A DNA stretch of 64,000 nucleotides from DATBLE01 sp963791425 (GTDB taxonomy: Bacteria > Actinomycetota > Thermoleophilia > Gaiellales > Gaiellaceae). Below, in pieces: positions 57,054 to 64,000 of this stretch. A program made the position numbers and the translations under genes. Below the pieces are notes generated by a model that did no database searches, was not told where the DNA came from, and worked only from the letters and a program-made list of their open reading frames with translations. How positions within the stretch are numbered: position 1 is the first letter of the stretch; each line of letters begins with the position of its first letter. The DNA is taken from assembly GCA_963791425.1 (NCBI GenBank), contig CAWBSE010000004.1, positions 744,001 through 808,000 on the forward strand, in the 5' to 3' direction.

Positions 57054-58060
57054 CCGCCGCGGAAGAACCGGAAGTAGTAGCGGTAGTAGAGCGCGAACCC
57101 GCAGGCGCAGAGGATGGCGGTGAGGATCCAGAAGCGCACCATGATCTTCGTCTCCGACCAGGCCTTCATCTCGAAGTGATGGTGGATCGGGGTCATCAGG
57201 AACAGCCGTCGCCCGAAGTACTTGAACGACGTCACCTGCATCATCACCGAGAGCGCCTCGATCAGGAAGATGCCGCCGACGAACAGCAGCAGCAGCTCGG
57301 TCTTGGTCATGATCGCGAACCCGGCGAGCGCGCCGCCGATCGCCATCGATCCCGTGTCGCCCATGAAGATCTCCGCAGGGAAGGCGTTGTACCAGAGGAA
57401 TCCGACGAGGGCCCCGATCAGTGCCGCCCCCACGATCGACAGGTCGAGGAGGCGGATCTCGCGGTGGCCGGGGGCGCCCGAGCGGATGAACGCGATCACG
57501 GTCATCGCCGTGAACGTGAAGATCGCGATGATCCCGGTCCCGGCGGCGAGGCCGTCGATGCCGTCGGTCAGGTTCACGCCGTTGGCGGCGCCGGCGATGA
57601 TCACGAACAGGAACGGGTACCAGGCCCAGGAGAGCGGGATCTTGAACCCGGGCAGGTAGAGGTCGGTGGAGAAGTCGCGGTGATACGTGACCCACACGAC
57701 GACCAGAGTGATCAGCGCGATCCCGAGCAGCTTCCAGCGGCCGTTCAGGCCGAGCGAGCGCTTGTGCGTGAGCTTGATGAAGTCGTCGAGGAAGCCGATC
57801 GCGCCGCAGCCGACGGTGATGAAGCAGACGGTCAGCGCCGGCGTCGAGTAGTTGCTCAGGATCAGGTACGGGACGGCGGCCGAGAACAGGATCAGCAGCC
57901 CGCCCATCGTCGGGGTGCCCTGCTTTTCGAAATGCCGCGCGGGGCCGTCCTCGCGGATCGGCTGCCCGTACTCGCGCAGGCGCAGGAAGCTGATGAAGCG
58001 CGGGCCGGCGACGATCGAGATCACCATCCCGACGATGCCGGCGATCAGGACGTCGACCAC
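57050..58060 (-). CDS. mraY: phospho-N-acetylmuramoyl-pentapeptide-transferase
   Basis: Membrane enzyme making lipid I. 336 aa, ten helices. Catalytic loops: GFLDDFIKLTHKRSLGL (DDxxK), VNLTDGIDGLAAGTG (NxxxDGxDGL), and TPIHHHFEMKAWSETKIMVR (HHH). Other conserved segments are EDGPARHFEKQGTPTMGGLL and FMGDTGSMAIGGALAGF. GTG 58060 directly adjoins the murF stop; its own stop overlaps orf81. Confidence 0.96.
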   Translation of the reverse strand: MVDVLIAGIVGMVISIVAGPRFISFLRLREYGQPIREDGPARHFEKQGTPTMGGLLILFSAAVPYLILSNYSTPALTVCFITVGCGAIGFLDDFIKLTHKRSLGLNGRWKLLGIALITLVVVWVTYHRDFSTDLYLPGFKIPLSWAWYPFLFVIIAGAANGVNLTDGIDGLAAGTGIIAIFTFTAMTVIAFIRSGAPGHREIRLLDLSIVGAALIGALVGFLWYNAFPAEIFMGDTGSMAIGGALAGFAIMTKTELLLLFVGGIFLIEALSVMMQVTSFKYFGRRLFLMTPIHHHFEMKAWSETKIMVRFWILTAILCACGFALYYRYYFRFFRGG

Positions 58061-59290
58061 TTACGCGGCTACCTCTGTGAGCGTCTCGGCGACGCGCTCG
58101 AGCCCCATCGCGCGGGCCGCCTTCACGAGCACGCAGTCGCCAGGCTCGAGCATCCCGTCGAGCACGGCCAGCGCCTCGTCGACCGTGTCGACGTGGGTTC
58201 CTCCGTACGCGACCGCCTGCGGGCCGATCGCGATCACCACGTCGATGCCGAGCTCCTCGATCGCACGCCCGACCTCGCGGTGCCCCTCGTCGCTGTACGT
58301 GCCGAGCTCGGCCATGTCACCGAGCACCGCGATCGTCCGGCGACCGCCGGCGAGCTGGACGAGGTGCTCCAGCCCGGCGCGCATCGAGACGGGGTTCGCG
58401 TTCCACGCGTCGTTGACGAGCACGCCGCCGCCGGGCAGCGGCAGCTCCTGGTTGCGCCACTCGGTGAAGGCGACGTGCAGCTCGCGCGGCGGGTCGATCC
58501 CGACCGCGCGGGCAGCGGCAAGCGCGGTCAGCGCGTTCTGCGCCAGGTGCCGCGCGGTGAAGTCGACCTCGACGGAGCCGAGCGAGGTGCGCAGCACCGG
58601 CGGCTCGAACGAGTCGAGCGTGACGTCGACGCCGACGCGGACGACCTCGAGGTCGTCGCGCGCGACGGGGAAATCGGCCGGGACGACTGCGGTGCCGCCC
58701 GGCGGGAGCGCGGCGATCAGCTCGCTCTTGGCGCGGACGACGCCGTCGATGTCGTCGACCTTCTCGAGGTGCACGGGGCCGACGTTGGTGATCACGCCGA
58801 CGTCGGGCCGGGCGAACTCGCACAGCTCGGCGATCTGGCCGAAGCCGCGCATCGCCATCTCGAGGATGCAGAGCTCGGTGTCCGGCTCGACCCGGCCGAT
58901 CGTCAGGGGCACGCCGATCTCGGCGTTGTAGCTCCGCTCCGCGGCGATCGTGCGGCGCTGCGGGGCGCAGATCGCGGCGAGGATGTCCTTCGTCGAGGTC
59001 TTCCCCATCGAGCCGGTGATCGCGACGAACCGCGCGTCGCTCCGCCCGCGCACACGACCCGCGAGCGCGGCCAGCGCGGCGAAGGTGTTGTCGGGCACGA
59101 GCGTCGCCGCAGCCCCGCGGGCGAAGGCGTGCTTGACGAAGTCGGCGCCGCCGGCGATCGCGACGAAGAGGTCGCCCTCCTCCACACGGCGCGAGTCGGC
59201 CTGCAGGCCAGTCACCTCGGTCGCCCACGGAGCCGTCTCGAGGCGCCCCGCGGCCAACTCGCGGACCTCGTCCAGCGAGAGGGGAATCAT
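58061..59290 (-). CDS. murF: UDP-N-acetylmuramoyl-tripeptide--D-Ala-D-Ala ligase
   Basis: Adds D-Ala-D-Ala to the UDP-MurNAc-tripeptide. VTGLQADSRRVEEGDLFVAI, RFVAITGSMGKTSTKDILAA (P-loop), RSYNAEIGVPLTIGRVEPDT, ILEMAMRGFGQIAELCEFAR, VGVITNVGPVHLEK, VNDAWNANPVSMRAGLEHLV and TIAVLGDMAELGTYSDEGH. 409 aa from ATG 59290, overlapping the murE stop (ATGA). Confidence 0.95.
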   Translation of the reverse strand: MIPLSLDEVRELAAGRLETAPWATEVTGLQADSRRVEEGDLFVAIAGGADFVKHAFARGAAATLVPDNTFAALAALAGRVRGRSDARFVAITGSMGKTSTKDILAAICAPQRRTIAAERSYNAEIGVPLTIGRVEPDTELCILEMAMRGFGQIAELCEFARPDVGVITNVGPVHLEKVDDIDGVVRAKSELIAALPPGGTAVVPADFPVARDDLEVVRVGVDVTLDSFEPPVLRTSLGSVEVDFTARHLAQNALTALAAARAVGIDPPRELHVAFTEWRNQELPLPGGGVLVNDAWNANPVSMRAGLEHLVQLAGGRRTIAVLGDMAELGTYSDEGHREVGRAIEELGIDVVIAIGPQAVAYGGTHVDTVDEALAVLDGMLEPGDCVLVKAARAMGLERVAETLTEVAA

Positions 59291-60690
59291 GCGGTGGTTT
59301 TCAGCGCGCGCAGCGCTTCGCCTGCCACTTCCGTGTCGTCGAACGGGGTGATCATGCCGGCGATCTCCTGGCCGCGCTCGTGGCCCTTGCCCGCGATCAC
59401 GACGACGTCGCCCGGCCCGGCCTGCTCGATCGCGCGTCCGATCGCCGCGGCGCGATCCGGCACGATGTCGGGCGCCGCGTCCATCCCGGCGACGATCTCG
59501 TCGATGATCGCGAGCGGATCCTCGCTGCGCGGGTTGTCGGAGGTGACGATCGCGACGTCGGCGAGCTCGGAGACGATCCGGCCCATGATCGGGCGCTTGC
59601 CCCGGTCGCGGTCACCGCCGCAGCCGAACACGCAGATCAGCCGCCCGGTCGTCAGCCCACGCGCGGTCTGAAGAACGTTCTCGAGCGCGCCGGGCTTGTG
59701 CGCGTAGTCGACGATCACCACGAACTCCTGGCCCGCGTCCAGCGACTGGAAGCGGCCCGGGACGCCCGCGACCGACGCCACCCCCCGGCGAATCGCGTCG
59801 TCGTCGATGCCGAGCAGGCGCCCGGCCGCGAAGGTGCCGAGCACGTTCTCGAGATTGAAGCGCCCCCGCAGCCGGGTCTCGACTTCGACCGTGTCGGGGC
59901 GGATCTCGGCGTCGTCCGTCAGGCCGTAGGTCAGGAGCGGCGTGCCGTTCGCCCGGAGCTCGTCGGCGAGGCGGCGGCCGTACAGATCGCCGACGTTGAC
60001 CGCGGCGGGCGGTGCGTCGTCGCCGAGGAACAGGCGCCGCTTCGCGTCGAAGTAGTCCTCCATGTCGCGGTGGAAGTCGAGGTGATCCTGGTCGAGGTTC
60101 GTGAAGACCAGGACGCCGAAGCGGACGCGGTCGAGCCGCTTCAGCACGGATCCGTGTGACGTTGCTTCCATCGCGCAGCTGTGGTCGCCGGCCTCGAGCA
60201 TCTCGCGGAACAGCCGCTGGAGGTCGATCGCCTCGGCGGTCGTGCGCGTCGCCGGGCGGCGCTCGCCGTTCACCCGCGTCTCGATCGTCCCGAGGAGCCC
60301 CGGCCGCCGGCCGGACGCCGCGAGCACCGCGTAGAGGAGAAAGGCGGTCGTCGTCTTGCCCGCCGTGCCGGTCACTCCGGCGACGGTCAGCTCCTCGGTG
60401 GGCCGCCCGAAGAACTCGTCGGCGGCGACCGCCATCGCCGTGCGCGCGTCGGCGACGACGAGTTGCGGCACGGGCAGGTCGAGGGGCCGCTGGACGACCA
60501 GCGCGACCGCGCCGTTGGCGACCGCCCCGGGAGCGAAGTCGTGCCCGTCGGCCCGCTCGCCCGGGACGCAGAAGAAGAGCGTTCCCGGCTCCGCGCGGCG
60601 GGCGTCGTAGGCGAGATCGTGAATCTCCGCCGCTGCCCGCCCCACGACCTCCGCCGGCGCGAGCACGGCGATCAGCCGCTCCAGGTCCAC
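59287..60690 (-). CDS. murE: UDP-MurNAc-tripeptide synthetase, meso-DAP type
   Basis: Adds the diamino acid in the third position of the stem peptide. HDLAYDARRAEPGTLFFCVP, VTGTAGKTTTAFLLYAVLAA (P-loop), EATSHGSVLKRLDRVRFGVL, NLDQDHLDFHRDMEDYFDAK (with the Lys that becomes carbamylated), VIVDYAHKPGALENVL and SDNPRSEDPLAIIDEI. The DNPR motif marks enzymes specific for meso-diaminopimelate, so the wall of this organism should be DAP-type. 467 aa from GTG 60690, 8 nt after TAGACT. Confidence 0.96.
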   Translation of the reverse strand: MDLERLIAVLAPAEVVGRAAAEIHDLAYDARRAEPGTLFFCVPGERADGHDFAPGAVANGAVALVVQRPLDLPVPQLVVADARTAMAVAADEFFGRPTEELTVAGVTGTAGKTTTAFLLYAVLAASGRRPGLLGTIETRVNGERRPATRTTAEAIDLQRLFREMLEAGDHSCAMEATSHGSVLKRLDRVRFGVLVFTNLDQDHLDFHRDMEDYFDAKRRLFLGDDAPPAAVNVGDLYGRRLADELRANGTPLLTYGLTDDAEIRPDTVEVETRLRGRFNLENVLGTFAAGRLLGIDDDAIRRGVASVAGVPGRFQSLDAGQEFVVIVDYAHKPGALENVLQTARGLTTGRLICVFGCGGDRDRGKRPIMGRIVSELADVAIVTSDNPRSEDPLAIIDEIVAGMDAAPDIVPDRAAAIGRAIEQAGPGDVVVIAGKGHERGQEIAGMITPFDDTEVAGEALRALKTTA

Positions 60691-60698
60691 GACGAGCG

Positions 60699-60704
60699 AG
60701 TCTA
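60699..60704 (-). promoter_or_regulatory. -10 element (TAGACT) of murE
   Basis: TAGACT on the minus strand, 8 nt before GTG 60690, giving murE and the genes behind it a start point independent of ftsI. Upstream (60705-60854) three small hairpins occur in a row. Confidence 0.45.
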
Positions 60705-60854
60705 ACAGCGCCGTCCGCGGCCGCCCGGCGCCGTAATCGTCACCGAAGTGTCGCAAATGCGGGACTTTTCCCGAATGGACACTGGCGGTCGTCGCCGCAA
60801 CTTCTTATGATCGCCGTGGGGAGGAGGTTGGGCTAGCCAGGGAGAGCGGGCCCT

Positions 60855-62561
60855 TTATCCGAGAGGCGCTCCGTTCGCGGCCTTGAGCGACGCGGGATCG
60901 TCCGGGGGCACGTCGAGGTACTGCAGCGCGAACCGCGCGATGTCGCGGAACGCCGGGGCAGCGACGACGCCGCCGAAGATCTGGCCCTGCGGCTGGTCGA
61001 TCGACACGAGGATGACCAGGCGCGGGGCGCTCGCCGGGACGATGCCGACGAACGACGCGACGTAGTTGGTGTCCGAGTAGCCGCCGCTCGGGTCGGGCTT
61101 CGCGGCGGTGCCGGTCTTGCCCGCGGTCAGGTACCCGGGCACGGCCGCCGCGCCGCCCGTTCCGCCTGCCGCGACGACGCCCTGGAGCATGCCCATCAGC
61201 TCCTCGGCGACGGCCGTCGTGATGACGCGACGGTGCTCGATCCGCGCCGGGCGCCGGCCGCGTACGTGGTCGACCAGGTGCGGCGCCAGCCAGACTCCGC
61301 GGTTCGCGAGGGCGCCGTACGCGGCCGCCATCTGGATCGGCGTGACCGCGATGCCCTGGCCGATCGGCACGTTGCCGATCGTCGATCCCGACCACTTGTC
61401 GACGGGGAGCGCGATGCCGGGGCTCTCGCCGGGAAAGTCGATACCGGTCACCCGGCCGAAGCCGAAGCGGGTGATCCACTTCGCCAGCCGCGTCTGGCCG
61501 AGCAGCTCGGCGAGCGTGATCGTCCCGACGTTCGACGAGCGGGCGAGCATCTCGGCGACCGACATGGTCTCGGTGGGGCGCGGCTCCGCCTCGTCGATCG
61601 TCCGGTCGGCGACCTTGATCGACGGCTGGAGCGAGAACCGCGAGTTCGGCGTCACCACGCGGTCGGTCAGCGCGGCGGCGTACGTGACGACCTTGAAGGT
61701 CGAGCCGGGCTCGTACGTGTCCGTGACAGCGCGGTTGCGCTGGTAGATGCTCGGCACCTGGCCGAAGTTGTTCGCGTCGAAACCGGGGGCGGTCGCCATC
61801 GCCAGGACGCCGCCGGTGGACGGGTCGAGCACGATCGCGGTGCCGTCGGTCGCGTGCCACCTCGAGACCGTCGAGCGCAGCACCGACTCGACCTTCGCCT
61901 GCAGCGTGTGGTCGATCGTGAGGAAGACGTCCCGGCCGGGTTGCTCCGGCGTCGAGCTGATCACGTCGATCGTGCGCCCGAACGGGTCGCGGACGACCGT
62001 GTCCTTGCCCGGCTTGCCGGCGAGGTACTTCTCCAACCCGAGCTCGAGCCCGGCGATGCCGGTGTTGTCGACGCCCGCGTACCCCAGCACCTGCGCCCCC
62101 ACCGTGTGCTGCGGGTACGTCCGCCGCTCCTCGGGGTAGAAGTCGAGCCCGGCGAGGCCGCGATGCTGGAGCGCGGCAGCGCGTTCCGGGTCTGCCTGCC
62201 GGTCGACGTAGACGAAGCTCTGCTTCTTGTTCAGCAGCTGCGGATAGATCTTGTTCGGGTCGATCGCAAGCGCATGGCCCGCCTCGACCGCGACCCTCTG
62301 CGGGTTGCGCACCTGGCGCGGATCGGCGTAGACGGTGGTCGCCTCCTCGCCGATGGCGAGCGGTGCCCCCATCCGGTCGTAGATCGTGCCGCGGCCGGCC
62401 GGCGTGGTGATCGTCTCGTGGTGCTGCTGGGCTGCCAGCCGCTCGAGCGCCGGCGCACGCACGACCTGCAGCCAGAACGCGCGGCCGAACGTGATCGCGA
62501 AGGCGAATGCGAGAACGAAGAGGAGGAGGCGAATCCGGCGGTTCGCCAGGCGGGGGCTCAT
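60855..62561 (-). CDS. ftsI: penicillin-binding protein 3 / FtsI (class B PBP)
   Basis: Divisome transpeptidase. N-terminal helix RIRLLLFVLAFAFAITFGRA, PBP dimerisation domain with AGRGTIYDRMGAPLAIGEEA, IDPNKIYPQLLN, QVLGYAGVDNTGIAGLELGL, and the transpeptidase domain with TYEPGSTFKVVTYAAAL (catalytic Ser in STFK), LARSSNVGTITLAELLG (SSN) and YLTAGKTGTAAKPDPSGGY (KTGT). 568 aa from ATG 62561, with the stop at 60855. No PASTA domain is seen. Confidence 0.95.
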   Translation of the reverse strand: MSPRLANRRIRLLLFVLAFAFAITFGRAFWLQVVRAPALERLAAQQHHETITTPAGRGTIYDRMGAPLAIGEEATTVYADPRQVRNPQRVAVEAGHALAIDPNKIYPQLLNKKQSFVYVDRQADPERAAALQHRGLAGLDFYPEERRTYPQHTVGAQVLGYAGVDNTGIAGLELGLEKYLAGKPGKDTVVRDPFGRTIDVISSTPEQPGRDVFLTIDHTLQAKVESVLRSTVSRWHATDGTAIVLDPSTGGVLAMATAPGFDANNFGQVPSIYQRNRAVTDTYEPGSTFKVVTYAAALTDRVVTPNSRFSLQPSIKVADRTIDEAEPRPTETMSVAEMLARSSNVGTITLAELLGQTRLAKWITRFGFGRVTGIDFPGESPGIALPVDKWSGSTIGNVPIGQGIAVTPIQMAAAYGALANRGVWLAPHLVDHVRGRRPARIEHRRVITTAVAEELMGMLQGVVAAGGTGGAAAVPGYLTAGKTGTAAKPDPSGGYSDTNYVASFVGIVPASAPRLVILVSIDQPQGQIFGGVVAAPAFRDIARFALQYLDVPPDDPASLKAANGAPLG

Positions 62562-62564
62562 TCG

Positions 62565-62978
62565 CTAGGGCTTCAACCGGACGTACGTGGTTTCCTGCGC
62601 GAGGGCCGGCTGGACGCCGAGCTCCTTGCGCGCGAGCGCCTGGATCCGCGCCGCCGCCTGCGCGCTGGACAGCTGCGAGGCGAGCTGAGCGGTGTCGGCG
62701 CGCAGCCGCGTCCGGTCGCGGCCGAGCTGGTCGAGCCTGATGTTCAGGCGGAGGACGGCGACGTTCATGAACACGACACCTGCGAGCAGCGCCCCGATCA
62801 CGAAGATCCAGGCGACGCCGCCGGCCATGTGCGGGCGCCGTTCGGCACGGGGCCGCGGGCGCGGCGCGGACTCGGGAGCGTCGACCGCAACCGGTGCCTT
62901 CGTCGGAGTCTCGGCGGGCCGTTTCCTGGGCGCCTTGGGAGGCCGCTCGGGCGACCTCTGCGGAGCGACAGCCGCCAC
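62565..62978 (-). CDS. ftsL: FtsL-like septum protein
   Basis: 137 aa. A basic, Pro/Ala-rich cytoplasmic region (PERPPKAPRKRPAETPTKAP) leads to one membrane helix (about residues 53-70, GGVAWIFVIGALLAGVVFMN) and a periplasmic coiled coil (IRLDQLGRDRTRLRADTAQL, ASQLSSAQAAARIQALARKE, LGV). Size, topology and position between rsmH and ftsI fit FtsL, which is too divergent for motif-based proof. GTG 62978 has a 1-bp overlap with the rsmH stop (TAGTG). Confidence 0.82.
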   Translation of the reverse strand: MAAVAPQRSPERPPKAPRKRPAETPTKAPVAVDAPESAPRPRPRAERRPHMAGGVAWIFVIGALLAGVVFMNVAVLRLNIRLDQLGRDRTRLRADTAQLASQLSSAQAAARIQALARKELGVQPALAQETTYVRLKP

Positions 62979-63934
62979 TAGACCTTCTCCGCGACGCGAA
63001 GCCGGGCCGATGCGGAGCGAGGGTTCATCGCCGCCTCGCGGGCGGTCGGCCGCACCGGCCGCGGCGTGAGGACGCGCAACACGGGCTCGTGGCCACAGAC
63101 GCAGATCGGGAAGTCGGGCGGGCAGGTGCACCCGCGGGCCTCCTCGCGGAACCAGTGCTTGACGATCCTGTCCTCCAGGGAATGGAAGGCGATCACGGCG
63201 ATGCGGCCACCCGGCCGAAGCATCTCGACGGCTGCTGGCAGCGCGTCCTCGAGCGCGTCGAGCTCTTCGTTCACGGCGATGCGAAGCGCCTGGAAGACGC
63301 GCCTGGCCGGGTGACCCTCGCCGAACCTGGCGGGAGCAGGAATGGCTGCCTTGATCGTGTCGACCAGCTCGCCGGTGCGCTCGAACGGCTCCTTGCGCCG
63401 GCGGCGGCCGATTGCGCGGGCGATCTGTCGCGCGAAGCGCTCCTCCCCGTACCGGCGGAAGATCCGCTCGAGGTCGCGCTCGGACGCCTCGTTGACGAGC
63501 TCCCTGGCCGAGTACTCCGCGGAAGGATCCATGCGCATGTCGAGCGGCGCGTCGGCCGCGTACGAGAAGCCACGCTCGGGCCGGTCGAGCTGCATGCTCG
63601 ACACGCCGAGGTCGAGCAGGATCGCGTCGGCGCGAACACCGTTCTCGGCAAGCTGGGTGAGCACGATCGAGAAGTCGCCGCGCAGGAAGCGCGCGGACAC
63701 GCCGGTTGTCCGGCGGAAGCGCTCGAAGTATGGGCGCACGGTCGGGTCGCGGTCGATGGCGATCACCTTCCCGTTGCCCTGGAGATCGCGCGCGAGCAGC
63801 GTCGCGTGGCCTCCTGCGCCGAAGGTGCCGTCGACGAGCGTGTGCCCGGGCTCGAGCGCGAGCAACGCGCGTACCTCGTCCGCGAGAACCGGGACGTGGT
63901 CAGTCGTGTTGGGCTGCAAGACGTTCGGCAACAT
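62978..63934 (-). CDS. rsmH: 16S rRNA (cytosine(1402)-N(4))-methyltransferase
   Basis: N4-methylates C1402 in the decoding centre of 16S rRNA; the old name is MraW. HVPVLADEVRALLALEPGHT, LVDGTFGAGGHATLLARDLQ (SAM loop), KVIAIDRDPTVRPYFERFR, AILLDLGVSSMQLDRPERGF, DMRMDPSAEYSARELVNEAS, RRYGEERFARQIARAIGRRR, LRIAVNEELDALEDALP, and IAFHSLEDRIVKHWFREEAR. 318 aa from ATG 63934; the start overlaps the mraZ end by 35 bp, with GGGAAG 10 nt upstream. Confidence 0.96.
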   Translation of the reverse strand: MLPNVLQPNTTDHVPVLADEVRALLALEPGHTLVDGTFGAGGHATLLARDLQGNGKVIAIDRDPTVRPYFERFRRTTGVSARFLRGDFSIVLTQLAENGVRADAILLDLGVSSMQLDRPERGFSYAADAPLDMRMDPSAEYSARELVNEASERDLERIFRRYGEERFARQIARAIGRRRRKEPFERTGELVDTIKAAIPAPARFGEGHPARRVFQALRIAVNEELDALEDALPAAVEMLRPGGRIAVIAFHSLEDRIVKHWFREEARGCTCPPDFPICVCGHEPVLRVLTPRPVRPTAREAAMNPRSASARLRVAEKV

Positions 63935-64000
63935 GCTCTGCACTTCCCATGACCTCCTCGATCTGCGCACGCCAGGCGGCGCGATCCCAGATCTCGATTC
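63900..64000 (-). CDS. mraZ: transcriptional regulator MraZ, C-terminal part (cut by window edge)
   Basis: Not an open frame with its own start in the window, but the last 33 codons before TGA 63902-63900 read EIWDRAAWRAQIEEV (typical MraZ C-terminus with W-D and ExV) and VMGSAEHVAERLAAQHD. MraZ is the AbrB-fold regulator at the head of dcw clusters that binds repeats upstream of itself. It overlaps the rsmH start by 35 bp. The N-terminal part and its operator lie beyond the right edge. Confidence 0.85.
   Translation of the reverse strand, partial: IEIWDRAAWRAQIEEVMGSAEHVAERLAAQHD

Noticed and set aside
57002..59671. 889-codon plus-strand open frame opposite mraY and murF
   Set aside because: Antisense to strongly conserved genes and without motifs.

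Overview
The window is very GC-rich bacterial chromosome with dense, mostly co-directional genes, many GTG/TTG starts and frequent 1-4 bp stop/start overlaps. Gene content (an aroC-aroE-mltG-ruvX-alaS block, a complete dcw division/peptidoglycan cluster without ftsA, a MurE with the DNPR motif of meso-diaminopimelate ligases, a hut pathway ending in glutamate formimidoyltransferase, a full glycine cleavage operon) points to a deep-branching actinobacterium. My best inference is class Thermoleophilia (Gaiella-like); no marker here proves it. There are no phage genes, IS elements or CRISPR arrays; this is core chromosome.

Layout. 1-8.8 kb (minus): chorismate synthase (cut by the edge), shikimate dehydrogenase, MltG, RuvX, AlaRS, a DUF948-type membrane protein, MnmA, a candidate 6S RNA, an RlpA-like protein and two paralogous small membrane proteins. 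8.9-12.9 kb: AspRS, HisRS, a metallo-beta-lactamase-fold hydrolase and a small membrane protein. 12.9-19.2 kb: histidine degradation (hutI, a cupin, hutU, a small membrane protein, hutH, and ftcD behind its own promoter and hairpin). 19.3-25 kb (mainly plus): methyltransferase, UDG-like protein, a heterodimeric ABC exporter. 25-35.6 kb: an HD-domain hydrolase, tRNA-Gln(CUG), transporters and membrane proteins, a duplicated DUF4389 protein, an HD-GYP remnant, tRNA-Glu(CUC), stress-protein-like and SnoaL-like genes, an M3-like peptidase and an orphan response regulator. 35.6-44.2 kb: GluRS, MFS transporter, endonuclease IV, a Cys-rich protein, a CAX-type antiporter, a serine beta-lactamase-like hydrolase, threonine aldolase, RlmN. 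44.2-49 kb: gcvT-gcvH-gcvPA-gcvPB. 49-64 kb (minus): mraZ-rsmH-ftsL-ftsI-murE-murF-mraY-orf81-murD-ftsW-murG-murC-murB-ftsQ-ftsZ, with mraZ running off the right edge.

Two window-wide patterns stand out. First, about twenty genes that start a transcription unit carry a TANNNT -10 hexamer only 6-9 nt before the start codon, the layout of leaderless mRNAs; several divergent pairs are packed into 19-41 bp. Second, seven genes (orf 8440, aspS, gltX, cax, the beta-lactamase-like gene, gcvPA, gcvT) are interrupted by eleven frameshifts, and each is repaired by removing one base. Since aspS and gltX are essential, one-base insertion errors in the assembly are the most economical explanation.
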